The translations under genes were made by a program, and so were the position numbers. Shown here piece by piece: positions 7,828 through 14,316 of a DNA stretch of 18,976 nucleotides. The notes under the pieces were generated by a model. That model was not told the DNA's origin, did no database searches, and saw only the letters and a list, made by a program, of their open reading frames with translations. Location of the stretch: NCBI GenBank assembly GCA_900319595.1, contig ONOZ01000143.1, forward strand, positions 1 through 18,976, given 5' to 3'. The stretch is from an uncultured Bacteroidales bacterium (lineage in GTDB: Bacteria > Bacteroidota > Bacteroidia > Bacteroidales > P3). Numbering within the stretch: the first letter of the stretch is position 1; the number at the start of each line of letters is the position of its first letter.

Positions 7828-9342
7828 ATGGCTAAATCTTATTTACTTGGTTTTGATGTTGGTAGTAGTAGCGTTAAGGCTTCATTGGTGGATAGCGAAA
7901 CGGGTATTTGCATTGCACAAAAGTTTTATCCTGAAAGCGAGGCAGAAATAAAGTCTATTAAGGTTGGTTGGGCGGAACAGAACCCTAATGATTGGTGGGA
8001 AAATGCTTTGAAATCACTGGCTTTTGTTATGAAAGTATCTAAAGCAAAGGCAGAGGAAATTAAAGCAATAGGTATTTCGTATCAAATGCATGGTTTGGTA
8101 TGTGTAGATAAAGACAAGCAAGTTTTAAGAGATGCTATAATATGGTGTGATTCTCGTGCGGTATCATACGGAGATAAGGCTTTTGAGGAATTGGGTAAAG
8201 AGAAATGTTTGCAACACCTATTAAACTCGCCGGGAAATTTTACTGCATCTAAATTGAAATGGGTAAAAGAAAACGAACCTCATATATACGCTAAAATCTA
8301 CAAGATAATGTTGCCCGGAGATTATATAGCCATGCGATTGAGTGATGAAATAAATACCACTATTGAGGGGTTGAGCGAAGGAATATTTTGGGATTTTAAA
8401 CAGAATAAGGTTGCAGACTTTCTTTTAGACTATTATGGATTTGCTTCAGATGTTTTACCAAATATTGTTCCAACATTTTCAATTCAATGTGTAGTATCTA
8501 AAAAAATAGAAGAGGAAACTGGACTTTTGAAAGCAGGAACTCCAATTTGTTATCGTGCAGGCGACCAACCCAATAATGCACTTAGTTTGAATGTTTTTAA
8601 TCCGGGCGAGATTGCTTCTACTGCAGGTACAAGCGGAGTTGTATATGGTGTATCAGACAAGGTGAATTACGATAAAGTATCACGTGTTAATAGTTTTGCA
8701 CATGTAAATCATACTAATAGTATGACAAGATTAGGCGTGTTGTTGTGTATCAATGGCACGGGTATCTTAAACTCTTGGCTTAAGCATAATATTTGTCCGA
8801 CTGCATCATATAATGAAATGAATGCCTTGGCAGAGAAAATTCCTATTGGGTCAAATGGCGTTAGTATTATCCCTTTTGGTAATGGTGCCGAGAGAGTATT
8901 GGAAAATAGGGAGTTAGGTTGTTCTATTTATGGATTGAATTTTAATAACCATACAACAAATAACTTACTTAGAGCAGCACAGGAAGGTATTGTTTTTTCG
9001 TTTTGTTATGGTATGGAGATTATGCAGCAAATGGGCATGGCGATAGAGAAGATTCATGCAGGAAATGCTAATATGTTTCTTTCAAATATCTTTCGTCAGA
9101 CGTTAGCAAATTGTAGCGTTGCGACAATAGAATTATTTGATACCGATGGAAGTGTTGGTGCAGCAAAGGGTGCAGGAATTGGAATAGGATTCTACAAAGA
9201 TAATAATGAGGCATTTTCTACATTGAAGCGGATAGCAACAATTGAACCGATTACAAACGAAATAGATGCAACAAGACAGGCATACCAAAATTGGAAGAAC
9301 AAACTTCTTTCTGAAATAGATAAAAGTAATATATCTAAATAA
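7828..9342 (+). CDS. xylB: FGGY family carbohydrate kinase, xylulokinase-like
   Basis: This is a 504-residue protein. ATG at 7828 is chosen over the in-frame TTG at 7822 because the ATG opens directly into MAKSYLLGFDVGSSSVKASL, the phosphate-1 loop at the N terminus of FGGY kinases. Further signs are the SYQMHGLV segment near residue 90, AIIWCDSRA near residue 108, and YRAGDQPNNAL with the probable catalytic base D246. GTSG follows after about 20 residues. The length fits xylulokinase, which phosphorylates D-xylulose with ATP before the pentose phosphate pathway. The substrate is inferred from overall resemblance, and another ketose is possible. No isomerase, transporter or regulator gene is adjacent, so it stands as a single-gene unit with its own promoter. 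Confidence 0.88.
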   Translation: MAKSYLLGFDVGSSSVKASLVDSETGICIAQKFYPESEAEIKSIKVGWAEQNPNDWWENALKSLAFVMKVSKAKAEEIKAIGISYQMHGLVCVDKDKQVLRDAIIWCDSRAVSYGDKAFEELGKEKCLQHLLNSPGNFTASKLKWVKENEPHIYAKIYKIMLPGDYIAMRLSDEINTTIEGLSEGIFWDFKQNKVADFLLDYYGFASDVLPNIVPTFSIQCVVSKKIEEETGLLKAGTPICYRAGDQPNNALSLNVFNPGEIASTAGTSGVVYGVSDKVNYDKVSRVNSFAHVNHTNSMTRLGVLLCINGTGILNSWLKHNICPTASYNEMNALAEKIPIGSNGVSIIPFGNGAERVLENRELGCSIYGLNFNNHTTNNLLRAAQEGIVFSFCYGMEIMQQMGMAIEKIHAGNANMFLSNIFRQTLANCSVATIELFDTDGSVGAAKGAGIGIGFYKDNNEAFSTLKRIATIEPITNEIDATRQAYQNWKNKLLSEIDKSNISK

Positions 9343-9421
9343 TAATTTGGATATAGTTATTTACCACGATATAACTAATTGTACTATAGAGGATAGTCTG
9401 TAAAAAGACTTATAACATAAA

Positions 9422-9454
9422 GAGAGTCGTGATTAACAACCAATCACGACCCTC
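9422..9454. terminator. Hairpin between converging genes, probable terminator
   Basis: The 13-bp stem GAGAGTCGTGATT (9422-9434) pairs with AATCACGACCCTC (9442-9454), with one mismatch and a 7-nt loop. It lies between the stops of the FGGY kinase (+) and the coiled-coil protein (-). Neither side has a strong T run, but on the minus strand the stem is followed by a T-rich stretch. Confidence 0.55.
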
Positions 9455-9472
9455 ATGAAAATGATGAAAAAT

Positions 9473-10546
9473 TTAGAATTTACTTAATTTCTTTATAATA
9501 GAATCCCTTTCTTTATTTAGTTTTACGACTTTGTCTGCAAGTTTAGTCTGTTTCTTTTGAATTTTCTCCATTTTCTTTTGGTCATTCTTCAATTGAGCTG
9601 AACCATATTCTTCCCCAAGTTTCGATTGTTCAGAGGCAATCTTATTCAACTCCTTATCAATATCTTGTTGTTGGTTTTGTAGTTTTTTTATCTGATTTTC
9701 CTTTTCTATTCTTTTCTTTTCGGCTTTTTCGGCTTTTTTCTCAGCCTTTTCTTTTGCTTTTTGGGCTTTTTCTTGTTTCTTTTCTAACTCTTTCTGTTGT
9801 TTTTCCAACTCTTTTTGTTGTTTCTCAAGTTTCTTCTGTTGTTTCTCAACTGCTTTTTGAGCCTTATCTTGAGCCTTTTGTTGCTTTTCTTTTATTTTTT
9901 CGGCTTCCTTTGCTGCCCGTTCTTCTGCTTTCTTTGCCTCTTTTTCTGCAATTTCAGCACTATTATCTATTTCTTGTGTTGCCCAACCTTGCTCTGTATA
10001 ATCTTTTGTTTTGTCTGTAATATTTGCTTTTTTATCGGCAGAATTTACATTGATAGTAGCGGCAATTTTTTGTAGAAACTTTTGAGTTTCAGGCTTATCT
10101 TCTCCATAGCACTCAACAGTATAGGTATATCCTTCCTTTACGAAAGAATATATACTACCCTTATACACTTCGTTCATATGAGTATTGGTGTAACTCAACA
10201 ATTGAGCCTCATGTCCATTGAATTTTGCACTCTTAACTTTGTCAATTTGCATATATTCAAAGTATTGTTGCTGACTTCTTAGGGTTGCAATATCATTAGC
10301 GCGCGTTTTAAGATTGATTTTACTTCTTTCAGAGCGAATCTCTACAAACTGAGTGCCGTTAGGGTCATACATTTTGATATTCATAGGTCCCTTTGGCTTA
10401 GAAGAGTTTATGATTTTCCACTCGTCAGGCATTTTAAAATTGATGTTTTCGTTATCAATGTATTTCCATTTACCTTGTGCGTTTAAGGTTATTCCCATCA
10501 ATATTAGCGATACTACTAATACAAAAAAATTTCTTTTCATACTCAT
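9473..10546 (-). CDS. Exported protein with a globular N-terminal domain and a long charged coiled coil
   Basis: The 357-residue protein begins with a signal peptide (about residues 4-23, cleavage LNA-QG). The first ATG (MSMKRN) is used, but the second ATG two codons later is equally good. Residues about 25-170 form a compact mixed alpha/beta region (MPDEWKII, GSIYSFVKEGYTYTVECYG). This resembles small periplasmic domains of the PsbP/DUF1795 sort, but that is only an impression. From about 195 to the end the protein is almost wholly Lys, Glu, Gln and Ala with heptad-like spacing (KQQKELEK repeated, then KAEKKAEKAEKK), so it should form an extended coiled coil in the periplasm. No catalytic motif is seen and the function is unknown. 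A -7 box lies at 10583-10590. The gene follows the SUMF1-fold gene after 74 nt. Confidence 0.85.
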   Translation of the reverse strand: MSMKRNFFVLVVSLILMGITLNAQGKWKYIDNENINFKMPDEWKIINSSKPKGPMNIKMYDPNGTQFVEIRSERSKINLKTRANDIATLRSQQQYFEYMQIDKVKSAKFNGHEAQLLSYTNTHMNEVYKGSIYSFVKEGYTYTVECYGEDKPETQKFLQKIAATINVNSADKKANITDKTKDYTEQGWATQEIDNSAEIAEKEAKKAEERAAKEAEKIKEKQQKAQDKAQKAVEKQQKKLEKQQKELEKQQKELEKKQEKAQKAKEKAEKKAEKAEKKRIEKENQIKKLQNQQQDIDKELNKIASEQSKLGEEYGSAQLKNDQKKMEKIQKKQTKLADKVVKLNKERDSIIKKLSKF

Positions 10547-10582
10547 GGTTTTATTTTGTTACTATTTGCTTATACAACTTTG

Positions 10583-10590
10583 CAAAGTTA
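10583..10590 (-). promoter_or_regulatory. Possible -7 element of the coiled-coil protein gene
   Basis: The complement reads TAACTTTG, an exact TAnnTTTG. It is part of a 14-bp perfect palindrome, AACTTTGCAAAGTT (10577-10590). No clear TTTG is seen at the -33 distance. If used, it gives a leader of about 30 nt. Confidence 0.4.
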
Positions 10591-10620
10591 ATAAATTTAT
10601 TTTTATTTATTTGATAATTT

Positions 10621-11424
10621 TTAATTTTTTTTTACATCTTTTGCCAATCTAAAACCTGTTCCCGTTCCTTTGCTATTGATGTCTGAGCATCTGCGGTGAT
10701 GGACGCTCATCAAGGCATAATCAAAAGCAAAACACCCTCCGCGATTTACCTTTCCTAATCCACTTTCGGGACCTTGGGGATTATTTTGAGGAGATTTCTC
10801 GTAATAGAAAATTTCATAATTATCATTGCACCATTCCCACGCATTCCCACTCATATCATATATCCCCAACTCATTTGGTTGTTTTTGACCAACGGTATGT
10901 AGCACCTTATCCGAATTTTCATAACTCCAACCAACTTCGTTCCAATCATTACTACCGGAATAGGTGTATCCTTTTGATTTTTTACCACCTTTGGCAGCAT
11001 ATTCCCACTCGGCTTCAGTCGGAAGTCTGCAACCCATATATTTAGCATAGGCGTTAGCGTCCTCCCATGTGATAGAGACAATAGGAAAATCGTCAATCCA
11101 ACCATAAGAAGGTTTTTGAGGCATTTCTCTATTGGTCTTTTCGCAAAATTCTTTATATTCTTTAACTGTAACTTCGTATCTACCAATATAAAAAGTATTT
11201 ATTGTAACCTTGTGTGCGGGTTGTTCATCGGGGTAGCAGTCTTTGTCTTCACTATTGCAGCCCATAATAAAACTTCCACCCTCTACTTTTACCCAATAGT
11301 TATCATTATCTTGTGCATATGTAGATAGTATTGACACGCAAACAATCAACACTATAATATAAATATGTTTAATTGCCCGTTTATTGCATATAAAAAACTT
11401 ATAATCAAATGTTTTTGTTATCAT
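10621..11424 (-). CDS. Exported SUMF1/formylglycine-generating-enzyme-fold protein without the canonical active-site cysteines
   Basis: This is a 267-residue protein with a basic N terminus, a hydrophobic segment (about 20-34) and a probable cleavage at TYA-QD. Residues 43-262 are one FGE-sulfatase (SUMF1) domain: VEGGSFIMGC at 47-56, HKVTINTFYIGRYEVT at 71-86, RLPTEAEWEYAA at 133-144, GIYDMSGNAWEWCND at 187-201, and the terminal GTGFRLA. In true formylglycine-generating enzymes the C-terminal block is RGGSF.C....C.RYR, with two nearby catalytic cysteines. Here it is RGGCFAFDYALMSVHHRRC, with cysteines at 231 and 246 in other places. It is therefore probably not a sulfatase-activating enzyme, but one of the many binding or structural members of the fold. 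Its start is 4 nt after the deaminase stop, so the two genes form an operon. Confidence 0.88.
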   Translation of the reverse strand: MITKTFDYKFFICNKRAIKHIYIIVLIVCVSILSTYAQDNDNYWVKVEGGSFIMGCNSEDKDCYPDEQPAHKVTINTFYIGRYEVTVKEYKEFCEKTNREMPQKPSYGWIDDFPIVSITWEDANAYAKYMGCRLPTEAEWEYAAKGGKKSKGYTYSGSNDWNEVGWSYENSDKVLHTVGQKQPNELGIYDMSGNAWEWCNDNYEIFYYEKSPQNNPQGPESGLGKVNRGGCFAFDYALMSVHHRRCSDINSKGTGTGFRLAKDVKKN

Positions 11425-11428
11425 ATAT

Positions 11429-12667
11429 CTACCTATTTACAAATTTACTTGCTTTTTCAATTATTTCTTGCTCATTTTCTACGTGATGTCCTTCCATAAG
11501 AATCTTTCCATTACAAATAACTGTATCTATACAAGAACTATCGGCACTATATACCATATTATATATAAGATTCCACGAAGGAGTCAATCTTTCATTGTTC
11601 AAATCTACCAAAATACAATCTGCAATTTTGTTTTCCTCAATTTTTCCGCCATCAATTCCGTAAGCAGTTGCACCACAAACAGTTGCCATGTCAAAAACTT
11701 CCGAAGCCGTTATGCCATTTTCGTTTTGAAAAACAACCTTTGATAACAACGTTGCCATTTTCATTTCTTCCAACATACTCAAATTATTATTAGACGAACA
11801 ACCATCTGTACCAAGAGCAATTTTTATGCCATTTGCTTTCATTAAAGGATAATTCATTATACCAGAGGATAGTTTCATATTGCTACAAGGGTTATGGACA
11901 CAAGTGGCATTACTTTCTGCTAAAATCTTTGCATCATTATCTGTAAGATGCACACAATGAGATAGAATGGTTTTGTTTGATAAAATTCCTAAACTTGATA
12001 AATATTCTGTTGGAGTGAGATTTCCATTAGTTTTTTTACAATCATTTACCTCCGTTTCTGTTTCCGAAAGATGTGTTTGCAAAAAAAGATTGTTTTTTAT
12101 AGCATTTTCATAGCAGCGTTTGTACAAATTACCGCTACAAGTATATATGGCATGTGGGGCAGGAGCAAAACTAATCAATTCGTTATCATATTTGGCATAA
12201 TCATCAAGAAAAGCAAAATTATCGCTAATAGTCTTCTCTCCCAATGAATCCATAAATGTTACACCAATATTACACCTTATGTTCATTTGTTCTACTGCCC
12301 GTAAAATATCTTTATGATACCAATACATATCAGCAAAAAACACAGTCCCACTTTTTATCATCTCCAAAATAGCGAGGCGAGTTCCATTGTAAATATCATC
12401 GGCACAGAGAGTTGCTTCTTTTTTCCAAATCTTTTGGAGCCAAGCCATCAAAGGCAAGTCCTCGCAAAATCCCCGTAGGAGTGTCATAGCGGCATGACAA
12501 TGCAAGTTGTAGAAAGCAGGAAGGATTGCCATATTGCTGCCATCAATTATTTTGTCCGCCTTTACAGAATCTTTGGCAATTTTTCCTATTTTTGAAAATT
12601 TGTTGCCTTCAATCAAAACGTCCGTAATAGAATTTGCCAAAGTAATATCTTTAATAAGTATTGCCAT
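11429..12667 (-). CDS. mtaD: Amidohydrolase, 5'-methylthioadenosine/S-adenosylhomocysteine deaminase-like
   Basis: This 412-residue metal-dependent hydrolase of the TIM-barrel amidohydrolase superfamily keeps the expected ligands: HCH at 56-58, H172 in APHAIYT, H199 with E202 in QTHLSETE, H237/H240 in SHCVH, and D288 in GTDGCSSNNNLSM. The stretch HAAMTLLRGFCEDLPLMAWL after the first histidines is characteristic of the MtaD/TrzN-like deaminases. The expected reaction is hydrolytic deamination of methylthioadenosine, S-adenosylhomocysteine or adenosine to the inosine form, in cofactor-product salvage in the cytoplasm. The substrate rests on this resemblance. It is the first gene of an operon with the SUMF1-fold gene. 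A -7 box lies at 12769-12776, giving a leader of about 95 nt. Confidence 0.88.
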   Translation of the reverse strand: MAILIKDITLANSITDVLIEGNKFSKIGKIAKDSVKADKIIDGSNMAILPAFYNLHCHAAMTLLRGFCEDLPLMAWLQKIWKKEATLCADDIYNGTRLAILEMIKSGTVFFADMYWYHKDILRAVEQMNIRCNIGVTFMDSLGEKTISDNFAFLDDYAKYDNELISFAPAPHAIYTCSGNLYKRCYENAIKNNLFLQTHLSETETEVNDCKKTNGNLTPTEYLSSLGILSNKTILSHCVHLTDNDAKILAESNATCVHNPCSNMKLSSGIMNYPLMKANGIKIALGTDGCSSNNNLSMLEEMKMATLLSKVVFQNENGITASEVFDMATVCGATAYGIDGGKIEENKIADCILVDLNNERLTPSWNLIYNMVYSADSSCIDTVICNGKILMEGHHVENEQEIIEKASKFVNR

Positions 12668-12766
12668 TTATAATTTGTATTTCTTTGTTTTTCTATCAAT
12701 TAAGAAAACTTGCTACGGTATTGATAGCACTTTTCTATATCTTTATAGTTTTTTGAATAATTAGAT

Positions 12767-12806
12767 TGCAAAGATATAAAATTTTTGTAAAAAAGTTTGG
12801 TTGGTA
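12767..12806. promoter_or_regulatory. Two-part divergent promoter element, copy 1
   Basis: TGCAAAGATA (12767-12776), 13 bp, then AAAAAGTTTGGTTGGTA (12790-12806). On the minus strand the first part is TATCTTTG, a -7 box for the deaminase operon. On the plus strand the second part supplies the TTTG -33 box of the promoter at 12796-12827. The same two sequences with the same 13-bp spacing occur at 18921-18960. Confidence 0.65.
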
Positions 12807-12827
12807 TTGAAAAAAATCTTAATTTTG
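12796..12827 (+). promoter_or_regulatory. Promoter directed toward the type IX secretion cargo gene
   Basis: TTTG at 12796-12799, 20 nt, then TAATTTTG at 12820-12827 form a complete Bacteroidota promoter. Transcription should begin near 12834, about 378 nt before the cargo start codon at 13212. Confidence 0.65.
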
Positions 12828-12874
12828 TAAATTGAAAAATCACTTGAAAAATAATGATTTAGGAGTGGGTAGAA

Positions 12875-12937
12875 TAATCAGCGTGATTATTGAAATTATC
12901 ACCGAAAAAAATGGAATAATCAGCGTGATTAAGAAAA
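12875..12937. repeat. 21-bp-period array of near-palindromes
   Basis: GAATAATCAGCGTGATTA occurs twice as an exact 18-bp match, at 12872-12889 and 12914-12931, so the offset is 42 bp. Each copy contains inverted arms TAATCA / TGATTA around GCG. In the first copy the arms extend to AATAATCA / TGATTATT. Midway, at 12896, lies a degenerate unit starting TTATCACCG. The three units therefore begin at 12875, 12896 and 12917. The array lies inside the predicted leader RNA, where each good unit could fold as a short hairpin. Confidence 0.7.
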
Positions 12938-13047
12938 TAAGAATAGTATATTAAAAAAGTAGTATTAAAAGCGAATAATAAAGATGCGAGATGTAACTCT
13001 AAAATACACTACAGAAAAGTCTGTAAATATCTCATTTGTAGATAGTT

Positions 13048-13215
13048 ATGGGGGGGGGTAAAATTTTTACATCTTCGAATAAAGGTAATCAGTTTATTTA
13101 TAATAATATAATAGATAGTGGGGGTAATGTAGAGAATGTTTTACATTACTCCTATTTGCGTTTATATACAATAGACAATAAAAATAGTATTAACTTTAAA
13201 AATAAAAAATCATGA
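13048..13215 (+). CDS. Cryptic 55-codon frame through the G9 tract (doubtful gene)
   Basis: The frame starts at ATG 13048, which is immediately followed by the G run, so the peptide begins MGGGKIFTSS. It stays open for 55 codons and ends at TGA 13213-13215, overlapping the cargo ATG in the arrangement ATGA. It is Asn-, Ile- and Lys-rich with no recognisable domain, signal peptide or membrane segment. Support is only the open length in AT-rich sequence and the overlap, which could let its translation be coupled to the cargo gene. A change in the G run would break this frame. It may well be chance. Confidence 0.2.
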   Translation: MGGGKIFTSSNKGNQFIYNNIIDSGGNVENVLHYSYLRLYTIDNKNSINFKNKKS

Positions 13216-14252
13216 GAAAAGCAGTAAAAATTTTTTTGACGGTTTCGTTATTCTCCGTCATATTTGGAACTAATGCATTTGCACAAGAAGTGGATAATTC
13301 ACTTTGTATTAAAGGAATATTTGCCGCAGACATGGAAGACACGGAAGACATAATATCATTGGCAGTAAAAGCCAATATTCCTGTTAGGGTAAAAACCACC
13401 ACCATGGATACTATTATAAACGAGGACTCAAAAGGATGGACAAAGCCGCTTATTGTTGCGTGGAAGGGGGATGTAGAGCAAACGTCAGACAGAGAGTTTT
13501 ATATTTGGGGAGATATTATTTCGGCAGATTTTCAAAACTGTTCTAATGTGAGTTGGATTGAAGTGAATAATGATTCTTTGAAATATTTGTGGCTATCTCC
13601 TGTTGGAGGTGTTGAAATCATAAGTGCTGCAAATTTACTAGATTTGTCGATGAGCGATAATGTATATTCAAGTATGGAAAATTTGGACCTAACAAAATTG
13701 ACGAGACTTGAATGTTTGTCAGTTATTAACTCCATGGTAAAAACAATCCAAGTTGCGAGCGAGCATTTGGAGATTGTACGGTGTTATGGTAATGCTCAAA
13801 TGACAACGCAGGCTTATGATGATTTGATGTGTCAGTTGCCAGATGTAACAGGAAATGCAGTAAATGGAGGGTTTGTTCCATTAAGCGATGCTGACGATAT
13901 ACACTTAGACAAGATTTTAGCAACCAATGCACAAAATGCTATAGACAAAGGTTGGGATATTCTTTATGATCCCCCTCATACTCGTATTTCTATTCCAACA
14001 ACAACAGGCACATTCAGTTGTAATTCTGGCTTTGATGTGGTTGAGGGTATTGAATTTTCGTTGTATCCTAATCCTGCAAAAGATATGCTATTTGTAGATG
14101 GAATAGAAAAAGAACAGGTTACAATATACGATGTAGATGGTAGAGTTGTAAAACAAGTAGTTACAGACGGAAAAATTGACATCAAAGATTTGAAAACTGG
14201 TGTTTATGCTATTGAAGTTAAAAACGTAGTGAAAAAATTCGTTGTTGAATAG
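13212..14252 (+). CDS. Type IX secretion system cargo protein with C-terminal sorting domain
   Basis: This 346-residue protein has a signal peptide (MRKAVKIFLTVSLFSVIFGTNAFA, cleavage before QEV). Its C-terminal domain, about 277-346, is of the Por/type IX secretion type A family: FSLYPNPAKDMLFVDG, VTIYDVDGRVVKQV, LKTGVYAIEVK and the final KKFVVE. Such proteins cross the outer membrane through the type IX system, the sorting domain is removed, and the rest is released or attached to the surface. The middle (about 30-210) has short beta-like segments resembling degenerate leucine-rich repeats (CSNVSWIEVNNDSLKYLWL; LTKLTRLECLSV). Ligand and function are unknown. No T9SS machinery genes are in the window. 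The gene stands alone, with a long leader upstream and a strong terminator downstream. Confidence 0.88.
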   Translation: MRKAVKIFLTVSLFSVIFGTNAFAQEVDNSLCIKGIFAADMEDTEDIISLAVKANIPVRVKTTTMDTIINEDSKGWTKPLIVAWKGDVEQTSDREFYIWGDIISADFQNCSNVSWIEVNNDSLKYLWLSPVGGVEIISAANLLDLSMSDNVYSSMENLDLTKLTRLECLSVINSMVKTIQVASEHLEIVRCYGNAQMTTQAYDDLMCQLPDVTGNAVNGGFVPLSDADDIHLDKILATNAQNAIDKGWDILYDPPHTRISIPTTTGTFSCNSGFDVVEGIEFSLYPNPAKDMLFVDGIEKEQVTIYDVDGRVVKQVVTDGKIDIKDLKTGVYAIEVKNVVKKFVVE

Positions 14253-14280
14253 TCAATTATCAATAAATAAGATTTATTTG

Positions 14281-14309
14281 AAGGTGCCGTTAAAAGTGGC
14301 ACCTTTTTT
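14281..14309 (+). terminator. Intrinsic terminator of the cargo gene
   Basis: The stem AAGGTGCC (14281-14288) pairs with GGCACCTT (14298-14305) around a 9-nt loop, and the T run extends through 14309. It is the clearest classical intrinsic terminator in the window, 28 bp after the cargo stop codon and just before the end of the converging ABC-F gene. Confidence 0.88.
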
Positions 14310-14316
14310 ATTAAGA

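Larger units (their letters stand above)
12668..13211. other. 544-bp control region without a confident gene
   Basis: This is the largest gene-free stretch in the window. In order it holds a minus-strand -7 box for the deaminase operon (12769-12776), a plus-strand promoter (12796-12827), a 21-bp-period repeat array (12875-12937), a 6-bp stem-loop TACAGA-AAAG-TCTGTA (13010-13025), a G9 homopolymer (13050-13058) and a cryptic 55-codon frame (13048-13215). No other TAnnTTTG on the plus strand lies between 12828 and 13211, so the cargo gene at 13212 probably has a leader of about 375 nt. Confidence 0.6.

Noticed and set aside
9754..10075. Leu/Phe-rich plus-strand frames that look like membrane proteins
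   Set aside because: They are the reverse reading of the Lys/Glu/Gln coiled-coil codons, which yield Leu and Phe on the other strand.
10851..11186. Minus-strand frame of 111 codons inside the SUMF1-fold gene
   Set aside because: It is an alternative frame of a gene whose own frame carries all the family motifs, and it lacks any domain of its own.
10621..11424. True formylglycine-generating enzyme activating a sulfatase
   Set aside because: The catalytic cysteine block is not conserved and no sulfatase gene lies nearby.
12872..12937. CRISPR-like array
   Set aside because: The units are only about 15-18 bp with 3-24 bp between them, the middle unit is degenerate, there are no unique spacers of CRISPR length, and no cas gene is present.
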